DNA of 64,000 nucleotides from Buxus sempervirens. Lineage: Eukaryota > Streptophyta > Magnoliopsida > Buxales > Buxaceae. Positions 27,001-37,500 of the stretch are shown here, in pieces. Within the stretch, counting starts at the first letter, position 1; every line of letters begins with the position of its first letter. Under the pieces are notes generated by a model. The model had not been told where the DNA came from and searched no databases. It saw only the letters and a program-made list of their open reading frames with translations. The translations under genes were made by a program, and so were the position numbers. Location of the stretch: the NCBI GenBank assembly GCA_947561395.2, contig OX387186.1, positions 7,615,888 through 7,679,887 of the forward strand, given 5' to 3'.

Positions 27001-28734
27001 CAATTTTCAACTAAGAAAAGTTTAAATACATCAAAAATTGGCAGTCATTTAACCATTCCTTCTTATTTGATTCAGGAAAAGAAAAAAAAAAGGAATCTTC
27101 TTCCCTTTCTATGTGTTAGCTGTGGTGGGATAACAAATACAGCAGCAGGCAGAAACAGCATATTCAATCTTCACTGATTCCCATATTTCTTATTCTGGTA
27201 AAATTTTGCCTAAAGCAACAACTAAAAGACAGCAAAATTTTCAGGCGGCAGACACAGAATGGGTTGCATGTATCAGAACATCCTTATAAACCATAGAAAC
27301 CTTCCGCCAACATTACTTTGAATTTTCAAAGTACATCAAAACAAAGTATAATATAGAATCTTAAATTTCAATCACGGATATTTTACCAAAAACCTACTTA
27401 ACCGTTCTATATTCCACTGTCAACAAAGAGCACAAAGAAAAAGGAGAACACATGTAAAAGAAACTTATCCTGGTCAATGATAACATAGCATCCAAATTTA
27501 GAACAAGATGAACTAACATTACTTTTCAATCCATCTAGAACAGTTTCTGTAAAATGAATGGAAATAAATAATACACTTGAGAGAAACCAAATAACTAAAT
27601 TGTGCAATAAGTGTTGCTACATAAATTAGTTATATGATATACTTCAAGAAACTGCTTGCAACCCAAATACAGTACATGTTATTAATTGACTAATTTTAAC
27701 CACTGTAACATCCCCTTATAATCACCCAAAATAGAAAAAAAATTATGAAAATAGCAAATTTTCTAATTCAACTGAAACTCTACTTCTAATCTTAATATAA
27801 TTAAATACTTTTCAAATGACGGTAGGGCTCAAAATACCATAAGATACGATCAATCAAGATTCAGAGAAAATAAGCTTTCAGAAATTTTGCATTTTAGACT
27901 GCGGAACAGACCTTTTGCTTCTTCACGATCGCAACCCAGCCCCAAGGAATACCGTCAATTGCCCTCATTGTGACGCTCATTGACATGAATCCAAGGACTA
28001 TTTTTTTATTTTTTTTTTTTATGAGTGAATCCAAGGACATATTAATAGGCATTTTTTGAAAAAATGGTGCACTTTTCAGCTTTCAACCCACCTTCTGTTC
28101 CTTTAGGCCCACATACTCTTCACCAACTTGTTCTAGTCCTCCTCATTCTCTTTTCTTCCTTTCTTTTTTCCTTTTTGAATGTTATGCTCAATCAACATGT
28201 GACCTCATAATACCGAAAAGAAGAATTTCGAAATAAATCACAAATCAATCATTTAATTGAAAAAAAAAAAAGGTTAACTGTTTTCGACATCTGTATAAAT
28301 TTCGTTTCCTCAACCTTCCCGGTGTAATCTATGCTATCAATCAAGCAGGGCAACCCAATATATTCACGCTTACAAACAGCGTATCCACCTAGACAGCTAC
28401 AAATTCGTTCGCATTCGAATGCAGATTCAAAAATTAAGAAATAAATGCATCGAATATGATTCAAAAATTGCAACAACAATAACATCGTAGTCACCGTGTA
28501 CAAGTTCATGAAATGACTGAATCGAAACGCAAATTCGAAGCACAAAATAAAAAACAAGTTACAACCTGAGAAAACAAGCAATGAGGGCTGATTAGGGTTT
28601 GCAGAGGAACGGCAATAAACGTCCGACGAGCATTGGGCTGCCATTGATGGAGATCTTGAAGAATTTTTTAAGCGAAATGGAATGGTGAATGCTAACGTTT
28701 TACATAGAGTGGGCCCCAAGCAACTGTCCGCCAT
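9016..28734 (-). CDS. CofD/YvcK-like (YNL011C-like) protein, 13 exons over 19.7 kb
   Basis: Thirteen exons join in frame: 28734-28566, 25784-25668, 25102-24970, 24498-24402, 24177-24134, 20213-20057, 19187-19116, 16490-16407, 15342-15241, 14482-14435, 14185-14060, 10772-10680 and 9135-9016 (stop 9016-9018), giving 453 residues. Signatures match the CofD/YvcK fold: GGTAFNG at 57-63 where bacterial YvcK has GGGTG, PVSDDGGST at 80-88, GGPAVGDIRSR at 96-106, NGSIGNFFFAGARIFF near 185-200, and VDCIVYAMGSLFTSICPSL near 307-325. CofD transfers a phospholactate-type group in F420 synthesis and YvcK controls carbon flux and wall synthesis. Plants are not known to do either, so the substrate is unknown. 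The first 50 residues are Ser-rich and could be targeting sequence; M31 is an alternative start. The intron 1 donor (GTTGTA) is the weakest junction; the exon 3 donor (GTTTGA) is also unusual. Coding sequence fills only about 7% of the locus. Confidence 0.85.
9346..9773 (-). mobile_element. 5'-truncated L1 (LINE) insertion with target-site duplication
   Basis: On the minus strand this 428-bp insert encodes the C-terminus of a plant L1 polyprotein (AVLWVVWRTRNRIFED followed by a helical tail and a stop), then an L1-type 3' end ATTTCTTATTATCGAT and poly(A). It is bounded by ATATGCCCATG at 9335-9345 and 9774-9784, an exact 11-bp duplication that extends through three T. It sits in intron 12 of the CofD-like gene, in the same orientation as the gene. 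Confidence 0.88.
10773..14059 (-). other. Intron 11 of the CofD-like gene
   Basis: A 3.3-kb intron. Apart from the RTE fragment at 12025-12640 it is AT-rich sequence in which I recognise nothing; frames such as 11487-11792 (+) and 12705-12974 (-) have no family resemblance. Confidence 0.6.
12025..12640 (+). mobile_element. RTE-clade LINE 3' fragment
   Basis: The plus strand carries a broken reading of the C-terminal end of an RTE-type polyprotein: a GEGYINEDIAH-like block, then MLRWMCGKTMKDKIMNENIR, KWLGVTQIRDKIKESRLKWF and RPKKKQGED, with stops and frameshifts. It ends in a short ATTG repeat near 12630, typical of RTE tails. It lies antisense in intron 11 of the CofD-like gene and is dead. 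Confidence 0.8.
16690..18720 (+). mobile_element. Probable solo LTR of a Ty3/gypsy (Tekay/Del-like) element
   Basis: The stretch has the feel of a long plant gypsy LTR: a left part with GAAAATTTGAAAGC-type and TTTGACCAAGG words, a middle with repeated CGATTAATCG-like phrases (about 17620-17810), then CTACTGAGTTTTATACTCACTCC near 18353 leading into a TTACAG. No gag/pol frame, primer-binding site or second copy is present, so a solo LTR is the best reading. The ends are not firmly placed (TGATAAC near 16693 on the left, GTTATTATGA near 18690 on the right) and no target-site duplication was found. It lies antisense in intron 7 of the CofD-like gene. Confidence 0.45.
20214..24133 (-). other. Intron 5 of the CofD-like gene (3.9 kb)
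   Basis: The largest intron of the gene. It holds a CCTAGGC-rich repeat near 20695-20822 and about 2.7 kb of less AT-rich sequence (about 20950-23640) that looks like an old insertion but has no domain I recognise in any frame. The short open frames at 20970-21308 (+), 21891-22220 (-) and 22727-22963 (-) are not supported as genes. Confidence 0.5.
20695..20822. repeat. CCTAGGC-rich degenerate repeat
   Basis: Several copies or near-copies of the palindrome GCCTAGGC and its variants occur within about 130 bp. Such CCTAGGC words are seen in dispersed plant repeats, but the family is not identified. Confidence 0.55.
25785..28565 (-). other. Intron 1 of the CofD-like gene (2.8 kb)
   Basis: AT-rich intron with no recognised gene. 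It contains the short poly(T) insertion with 13-bp direct repeats at 27986-28038 (listed separately). Confidence 0.6.
27999..28025 (-). mobile_element. Tail-only L1-type insertion (27 bp) with 13-bp target duplication
   Basis: TGAATCCAAGGAC occurs at 27986-27998 and again at 28026-28038. Between them lie an almost pure T tract (broken by two A) and ATGAG. On the minus strand this reads CTCAT followed by poly(A), the pattern of an L1 3' end with nothing else copied. It sits in intron 1 of the CofD-like gene. Confidence 0.55.
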
Positions 28735-29104
28735 TCTCCAGATAAAATACCTTCACTCGCTTCCCAATTTTTTCACTATAAACGGCAAAAAAGACCTGAT
28801 CCAAATCTCCTTCCTCCATTGAACCAGCTGTGGTGGCACGATACCGAACGTTAAGTAATTAAAAAATTGGAAATTATTAAACATAGTTGTTGCTTTAAAT
28901 TAGTTCTAATTATATATTAAATAACTTCATGAAAATCATCACTTTTTATATAATCCAGTTATATTAAAGACAAAAATCTATATCTATCTATACTTAAATG
29001 CAAGAAGGCTCCTTGGGAAGTGTGCCTAAACAATTCACTTCTTCTCCAAAATGTTCATTCCTTGCGTAGTTTGGGGTTTCAATACTAAAGGACTATACCT
29101 ATCT

Positions 29105-29118
29105 TTTTTTTTTATAAG
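29105..29118 (-). mobile_element. Tail-only L1-type insertion (14 bp) with 15-bp imperfect duplication
   Basis: Copies of a 15-bp word beginning GGACTATA lie at 29090-29104 and 29119-29133 and differ at two positions. Between them are nine T and ATAAG, which on the minus strand read CTTAT plus poly(A), resembling the TTTCTTAT 3' end of L1 elements in this window. The two mismatches suggest it is older than the other cases. Confidence 0.45.
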
Positions 29119-29319
29119 GGACTATATCTGTCTAAACTCAACATTTTTGTTCAAAACCCAGTCAATTTGTAACTACTTTCCCACTTCTCCTCTCTCCACG
29201 TGTAATACTATGCGTGCACCCCTGCTAGTATACATAAAAGTTATTAATCATTCAAAAATTTTAGAGGATTAAGTGTTTGTTGTGGTGATTAACAAACATG
29301 AGACGCGCTCAGATTTCAT

Positions 29320-29459
29320 ATGTTCAGACCTTAGAGAAGCTAACCAAGTGGCAAACTCCCTTACAAATTTTGCACTTGAGATGGATGATGCTATAGGAAT
29401 ATCTTTTCATAAGCTTCACTTAATTTAATAAATTTCTGTTTCTTACCAAAAAAAAAATA
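29320..29459 (+). mobile_element. Short 5'-truncated L1 3' end with target-site duplication
   Basis: About 140 bp encoding the last residues of the L1 RNase H domain (REANQVANSLTNFALEMDD), then an L1-type 3' UTR ending TTTCTTACC and poly(A). It is flanked by 15-bp repeats at 29305-29319 and 29460-29474 that differ at one base (GCGCTCAGATTTCAT against GCGCTTAGATTTCAT). Confidence 0.85.
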
Positions 29460-32084
29460 GCGCTTAGATTTCATTTGTATACTTAGAAAAAGCAAGAAAT
29501 ATAAAATTCCGACATGTCTAAAAAGTGCTAGCCTAGTGCATGCTGAATGGGGTCTAAGGAGGATTGGATGTTTACAGCTTTTACCTTGTGTAGAAGATGT
29601 TTAGACCACAATGGAACAACTTTACCATAACACCAAGGCTTGAAAATTTTGGCACTATTTGAGATACATTTCTAAAGTTGGGAAATGAAAGAAAGTAGGG
29701 CATGACAAAGGACCTCCGGTGCACCTCGTTAAAACTTAGAAGACATTTTATATGAATATTTTATCTTAAGCCTGATTTTTGAAAAGAAATCAATTCCCTC
29801 ATGTCTCGAGAGCCGGTTCTTTGGGTTTTAGTGAAATCAGTCTCATTGGCACTTATGCCCCTCCTGTAACTTTTTTAATATATCTAATTTGTTCATAAAA
29901 TTATGTTAAGTTTAATCAATTTATATATGTTAAGATGTTCCTTGATGCTTCAATATATTTTATCTCTTGTAGTAAGTATTGTCAAATGGAAGTTTATTCG
30001 GATAGACCCACTTCTTGGCATACACTAAAAATCAATATTAGGTATGATACTAGGCTATAGAGCCAAAACAAAAAAACAAAAAAAGTTCTCAAGTTGTATT
30101 AAGGGCTCGGGTAAAACAAATGACTTTTCCTTTCTGTTTTTTAATAAACTTAAGAAACATAAAAAAAAAATTAAATCATTAAACACTCAGCTAATTAAGA
30201 GAGCTCTTTACAAAATGAACATTATAGAATTGCTAAATTATTCATTTTTTATGAAAGAAAAATAATCCTATCAAAATAGTAAACTAAAGCCAAAGTGAAA
30301 GTTAGGGCATAACATCTATTTGAGAACTTAATTTCATAAGCTTGGTGTTTTTTATTTTTGGGAACTCAGGGTATCCTGGCCTGCTTATGTTCAACCGACT
30401 AATCCCTGCGGACCCATGTAAAACCCTGCAACCCACATGACCCAGATAAATTAAAAAGCCATAGGCCATATGCTTGGTAGTTAGTACCTACCTTCCGGCT
30501 TAGCCTTTAAAATAAACTTCTCTTAGTTGGACTTTGGAATCCAACCCCAAAGAGCTCATCTTAAATACCATTCCGGTGCTTAGACTAGCCTGAGATACTA
30601 ATTTAGCGCCTTGCCTTCATAAAGGGACAGGAAAATTGCATAGGCTCCGAAATCCTTGCGAAACAACTTTATTTTACCGTTGCATGTCCTTCCCCTGCAT
30701 TAAATTCACGTTGGTGTATCTTTAGGCAGAAAAAGCTGATGAGTGCACCTGCTATTGCCAGTATAACTTTGCCTTCTTCCAAAGCATTGGATTACAATGG
30801 TTAATTAATCTGTAAGAAAAAAAAAAAGGCAAAAGATGCTCCATAATCCATATCTAATGCTTATGTTCAAAAACCATTTTCGTTAAAAGTGAATACACTC
30901 GACAGCTTGTCTCTAGTTAAGATATTATAAATCATTCAAGTTAACGCGCTCATATACCAAAAGAGAAGTGTGATGGATGTGTGTTTTTGATACATGTATC
31001 AAAAACAAAAACCAAAACCAGAAAACTGCTATAGAACCAACCAAGATTTCTCTGGAAAGTCTGAAGAATTTCTTGACCAAAGCAAACGCTTCTCTGCGCG
31101 ATGGTATTGCCATTTATGGACAGCACACTGCGTTCATGTCCTCCCGGAGTGGATATGCAATCATGCATCATGATTTTATAACTCTGATATCCCTGGAACT
31201 TATTCTCTTAGGTGGATGATAGTTGAGGTCTATGAACAATATTTATTATAGTTGTACACACAATGGGTCCCATTTAAGGGTTTAAATCTAAATGGACCCA
31301 CATCCTCAAACAGAAGAAAAGTGAGTCCTCACCTGCACATAGAACCTACAGCATCAGATATTGGTGTAGTTGTTCTTAAATCCCACCCATCCCCTTTGAC
31401 TTTCCAAGTTGATTTGGGTTACCAAACACTTAAATGAAGCTGATGTCCCATGCCCTGGTAGTAGGGACGATTGTAGTGGGCTGCTTTTTAGCCACAAGGT
31501 TTCTTAATATAAGGGGTCAGTATTTATCAGTTGATGGACCCACTAAATAAAACTAACTGTGTATCAAATTTTAAATTGATTAGGTACTGTAATGTAGCCA
31601 TTTGATAATATCATCTATTTTATATTTTTAATATTAACCAAGTGAAATTCTATTTAATGGTTGTGATCCAATGAAAACCTGCCACATGTCTAAATTAGAA
31701 CTAAAAGTAGAATGGCATTTTAGTAGTTGATGTCAATGGTTCAGTAATTAGTTGAACTAACCCATCTTTTGCATGCCACAAATGAAGCACCTGCTACTAT
31801 CAGCTTATCACCCACCCAGTGCAGTGAGAAGGTGGTTTTTTAATTAATCATAACAGATGTTCTAAAAGTTCGAAATTTGCCCCCAATTCAGCAGAGAAAT
31901 ATCCACATCACCTTTCCCTTACCATTTCTTAGTCTGTTATTGTTCAGATCATTGCACAAAAATAGCTTGCAAGATTGCTAGCTCACTAATATAGATGAAC
32001 CTTCACGGTCAAAGCTCACTGGAACCATCATCACAGACTACAAAGCCTTGAATTCTAACAGAAAACACAGCAAGGAAGACTCTA

Positions 32085-33830
32085 ATGGAGCCCAGTTCCC
32101 CAGTTAACCAGCAATGGATGCTTTGCACAGTTGCAAGCTTCATAGGTTGCATCATCCTGATCCTGTGTCTAAAGCAAGGACACAGTGGCCTAAGTCCCTC
32201 ATATCTCCAAAACATGGCAACAGCAACAGCAACAACAAGAACTCCGAAGGACCTTGCAAGTGACATATACCATCATGGTGAGGAGTTATTGATATCAAAC
32301 AAAAGTGATGCTAAGTCACAGATAGTTCAGACGGAAGAGAAGTGTGACATCTTTAATGGAAGATGGGTTTACGATCCAAAGAGCTACCCGCTCTATGAAG
32401 CGTCACAGTGTCCATTTCTTAGTACCCAAGTGAGCTGCAGAAAGAATGGACGACCGGATTCAGACTATGAGCGATGGAGATGGGAAGCTAGTGGGTGTGA
32501 GATTCCTAGGTAAGCATGAAGTATTCAGCACTCTTCAAGTGTGTAAATTGATTTTGCTATTTCAGCTAAGGATGAGGGTTAGTGGTGACATGGTTAGATG
32601 TTGTTAGATTCAATGCGACAGACATGTTAGAGAGACTGAGAGGGAAGAGGGTGATCATAGTTGGAGACTCGCTCAACAGAAACCAGTGGGAGTCTCTTGC
32701 TTGCCTGCTGTACTCAGCCATTCCTTCCTCGCGAGCCAGCGTTAAAGTGCGAAGCGGGGTCTACAAGGTCTTCAAGGCAAAGGTAAGAACTATCAAGGAC
32801 AGTGTCTTCTTGCCTGGTTTTCTATAGACATGAAAATCTGAATTGCTTAAAATGAGAGCTGTTAATGAGATAAAGATGTTCACAACGATGGACGAGACCC
32901 CACCTGCATTTATGCGTGAAGGAATGTTTGTTGTTTTTTGTTTAACAGGATTATAAGTGTTCTGTGGAATTCTTCTGGAGTCCATTTCTGGTGCAATTGG
33001 ATGAAAACCAAGCCAATGGTAGCAGGGTTTTAAGGCTTGATAAGCTTCATGCCTCTGTCCGCCGGTGGCGCGGCGCAGATATGATGGTTTTCAACACCGG
33101 TCATTGGTGGGCGCACCGTGGAAATCTCAAAGCGTAAGCCATCAGAGACTAGTGGTTTTTTAATTTAGTCTTCACTCTTCAATTTTTTGTGATAAAGCAG
33201 AGAGCAATGCAGGTGGGACTTCTTCCATTATAACAGGAAATTTGTGGAGACTCTCACAGTAGAAGCAGCTTTTGAGATGGCCATGAAGACCTGGGCTCAT
33301 TGGATTGATCATAACGTCGACCCCGCCCGGACAACAGTCTTCTTCAGGAGCATCTCTCCAGAACACAAAGGGTATGTAATTATTTCATGATCTGATTCAT
33401 AAAATTTAAGCATAGAACGAAATGACCTTGAAGAAGACATCAAAAGAGACCTCAGTTTGTAACACTTAAATTGTTCATGGCATTGGTTTGCAGAGAGAAG
33501 CAATGGTGCTACAATCAAACCCGACCGATCATGGACGAATCCTACGTAGCTTCATTTCCAAAGCTTATGTTACGGACTGTTGAGAGAACTCTGAATGAGA
33601 TGAGAACGCCAGTCAAGTACCTGAACATTACAAGGCTATCTCAATATCGCAAAGATGCTCACTCTACAGTATACACATCAAAGAAAGGGAAGCTACTGAC
33701 TGAGAAGCAAAGAATGCAACCCAAGTCTTATGCTGACTGCAGCCACTGGTGTCTGCCTGGTTTGCCTGATACTTGGAACACATTATTATATGCCTCCACA
33801 ATCCCTGAAATTTCCAAAGCCATTTTATAG
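32085..33830 (+). CDS. Trichome birefringence-like (TBL/PMR5-type) protein, 5 exons
   Basis: Exons 32085-32509, 32608-32782, 32949-33133, 33213-33371 and 33494-33830 join to 426 residues. A hydrophobic anchor lies at residues 11-29, so a Golgi type II topology is expected. The wall-binding-like domain has GRWVYDPKSYPLY and RKNGRPDSDYERWRW. GDS is at 161-163 (IIVGDSLNRNQWESLACLLY), GHWW is in exon 3, and the DxxH pair is D396-H399 in DCSHWCLPGLPDTW. It is probably a polysaccharide O-acetyltransferase; the substrate is not readable. Its region after the fourth intron (WCYNQTRPIMDESY) differs from the TBL at 2326, so the two belong to different branches and are not recent tandem copies. The ATG at 32085 starts directly before the anchor. 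The intron between CEIPR and FNATD, missing in the other TBL, is present. Confidence 0.92.
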
Positions 33831-34537
33831 TTTATATAAAGCTCTTGTAAAGCTTTTGCATTTACAGGGTGTTTTTAGAAGCTAATTTGTGCCCTCTGAG
33901 TCAGAATATGAATACAACCACTACTTGAAATTGCAACTGAAGCAGCATATGGCTCATGTGCAGTTCTGACAGAAATCTTTACCAAACCTGAAGAGCTTCC
34001 CAACCCAGTAACAGAACTATCATCCCTAAGATTCTCTCTCCACAGCTCCTCTGCAATATATTTGTTTAAGAAAATCGTATCTCAAAATGGCTAAAATCAT
34101 GTTCTCAAAATGGCTATACCTTCAACTTCTCTCACAAGACCACAATGATTTAAGAGCTGCAAATAAACATTGGCTGACCAGAAAGCAGGATGCTGATCAG
34201 GGATGAAACTGGGGCAATGATGATGAACAAAGTGACGAAAAAACTTAAAACAGGTAGCAGATAATCACACTTTCTGGAATAGCAGCAAATATAACCATTG
34301 TATGCCCCAGTGAAAATGGGTACTCCAGCAATTTATGAAAAATCTACTCTACTCTAGAACAGGAAGGATTTCCTTATCTGCCATTTTTAAATACCAGAGT
34401 GTAGCTTTTATCTTAAACAAGGAGGGCACATTGGCCATAATTATTTATGCCGAGCAACATCATCTTCCTCACCATCATCTTTGAACAGCAGAAAGGCTGC
34501 AGACCCATCATTATTTACAGAGTACTCACTGTTTCAT
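33831..34537. other. Intergenic spacer between convergent genes
   Basis: About 700 bp holding the 3' UTRs of the TBL gene (+) and of the unknown-function gene (-). Nothing else recognised. Confidence 0.6.
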
Positions 34538-37500
34538 CTACAGAAGCTCCCAGTCAGATTCACAGATATCATGCATCCTTAATTTCTCTGTGCCCAAGTT
34601 CCTCGTGAAAGTGGAAGATGTAAAACTTCCAACTCTCTGTTGGTTGGATCCTGCATCATAATCATCATCATCACCGGTGTACCAAATTGCTAGCTGCTCC
34701 TTGTCCTGCTTCCTCGCTAACCTCATTTTTGAAGTAAAAGCATCTCGAATTTTTTTCTATTCAAGAAATTTCATCAGTTATCCGTTAGTGACTGAACTTT
34801 TAAAGAGAGAGTAAGAGAAACAAAGATACAGAAAGAGAGAGGACGAGTGATGGTGGGCTGGGATACCTTATATGATTTGTGCTGAGCCAAACGGCTAGAG
34901 ACATAACTTAGTTCATTAGAATCTACCATTACACAACTCTCTTCAAGCTTCACTTTATCATCTGGTTCAGATTCTGCATCGGGGTCATCTGATCTTGCTG
35001 TAAAAGTTAACTTTCATCAGTTCTCATCCCAAAAATAAGAGAACCTGGTGAGCTCAAAAAACTAATGTCCAATTTCTTAGAGCAGTGTTTTTAAAAAATG
35101 GCCAGAAACTGAACTGCAAAATGCAGCAGTTAACAATTCATATGTCCAACTGCATAATCCAACCATCCAGAGTGAGCTTCACAAATGTTTTTTCAAATAA
35201 ATACAATAAACTTCATAGGAAATTGATAGACACATAAGAATAAATGAAGAAGACAGACCTCTTATAAAGAACCATGACTCTAAGAATGAATGGTCTCAAG
35301 GACTCAAAAATTATTGACAAATTGTTAGCATGGTCTGACCTTAAGGTTCGGAATAGTTTCCCAAACAGAATCTAGAGATGAGCGTAGATCCAAGCACAAC
35401 AAGAACAACAAGAATAAAAAAGAACAAAAAAACAAAAAAAAAATGTAGTAATTCTTACCATGAATATAAAAATGTAGATTTTCCCTGGATTTAGGGATAA
35501 ATATGATGTAAGTTATGAAGATAATTAAATAACTAACATGCCATGTTATGACTTTAACCCTCTGAACTCCAAACTTAAGTAAGACCACATTAAAACTCAA
35601 AAGACAACAGTCATGTAAGACCATATGGATTAAGAAATAAGGTTATAATCTTGATGTAATAGATGCATAGTCCAGGTAGTTCAAACCAAAAAGAGTGACA
35701 TCATTGTTTTTTGAACATAAATGCATGTTATATTTAAGGAACCCTTCATAAAGAATTTGATGTAAGCATTATGAAATTTATAAGTCTACTGCAGATGGTG
35801 CTTATGACCTATCAAATAGCTCGGATTAGATTGTAAAATGACTGATTTGGAAGACTTAAGTTGTTAATTAGATAAGGTGAACTTCTGTATACTGAGTTAT
35901 GCAACATAATTATTTTTGCCAAAAGTGCCTCAGGCATGCCTTCATTTCAAAAAAGATAAAGAAGCCCCAAATAACATTCCACTTCAATTAAAGGGTAAGT
36001 TTCATAAGATAGTAATTAGACCAGCTATATTGGATGATACAGAATGTTAGGCAACAAAGAATCTACATGTTCAGAAGAGTGTTACCAAGATGAAGATGAT
36101 AAGATGGATTTGTGGCATATCTAAGAAAGATAAAATAAGAGATGAAGACATTCGAAAGTGGTTAGGCACAGCATGCATTGGGGATAAAATGGAAGAGAGT
36201 AGGTTAATGTTGTTTGGACATGTAAAGTAGAGACCTAGTGATACACCTGTAAGAATGTGCCAGAGGATGCATACTGAAGGGCCTAAAAAATCAAAAGGAA
36301 GACCTAAAAAGACATGGATAGAATAAAAAAAACACCACTTACAACAACGTAAATTAACAGAATATTTGACTTGATAGAGTGGGATGGAAAGACAGGATTC
36401 ATGTCGCCAACCCCACTTTGGTGGGAACTGGCTTCTAATTATGATGATGATGAAAGAAAACCCAAATAAAAAGAAGCCGATTCAACAGTAACTTATGAAC
36501 GAGTGAAGCTACGAACATGAAAGAAAATTGTAACCGCAAGTTCTGCAGGAACATGAAAGAAAAGCATCACTTTCAAGTTTTGCAATATTTAACTCTACCA
36601 GTCAATTCAGTTAAGGTTCTTCATGGAAGAATAACACTAAGACTTCAGCAATACGTAATTTAAGCTTTTGAAAAGATTAGGAAAGTTAATTTTTTCTCAT
36701 AAAATTCATAATCATAGACCCAGAACATATCTTCTGCAAAGGAGATGAAAATCAACTGTGGACATATAATTACGATAAAAAGTGATCGATTACATCCAAA
36801 ATCAAATGAAGAATTTCTACTGCAGAACCAAAATTAAATAGGAAATAAGCTCGAGCACTTCATACCGTTATCTGGAGTTGAAATAAATAACCCCAATTTG
36901 GCAGGTTCACTAAATTGATCATTCCCATTTGCAGCACATTCAAAAATGGTTACCGCTTCATTCGTAGTGGAAGTGCTTGAGCCTGCTGATGCATAAGTTG
37001 AGATGGAGGTGTCTGCACCTGCCAAAGCAAAGGTTAAGAATGAGCCATTATTGAAGGAAAGAAGCAACAACAATTAAATGGGGATGAGGAGATATTCACC
37101 ATTTGATCCAAATGGTAAGTCACCAGTGTGGAGAGCAATTCCACTATCGACTACTTTGTCATCACCGGAAACAACTGAGAGAACCACATTATTGCCTGAA
37201 ATATCAGGATCACTATCAATTTTATCAACATGGTTATCAAGGATTTTCCCCACCTTTTTGGTGGAGTTACAGCTTGCAACTTTATCTGAAGCTGGGGTTA
37301 ACAAGTTGGAAAGCTTGCCCCACTCTAAATGATTATTGTTTTGCATTGATCCGTCAAACAACGATGCTCCACTTAAATCTTTCTTCACAGGAGCAATAAC
37401 AGCTGGCGTGTCAAACGGAAGTAGCTTAGCATTTATAGGATTTTCTCTGAAATCCACCTTTGACATTTTACAAATTCCAATATCATCAGTTTGCCTCAAA

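Larger units (their letters stand above)
28735..32084. other. Intergenic region between the CofD-like gene and the second TBL gene
   Basis: About 3.3 kb between divergently transcribed genes, so it must hold both promoters. It contains a poly(T) insertion at 29105-29118 and an L1 3' end at 29320-29459, both with target duplications. Frames at 30044-30265, 30950-31171 and 31252-31437 are not supported. I see no other structure I can name. Confidence 0.5.

Noticed and set aside
28249-28565. Extension of the first CofD-like exon as a 161-residue protein
   Set aside because: After the Ser codon and first base at 28566 the frame runs into intron 1; the family motif continues exactly at the exon beginning 25784.
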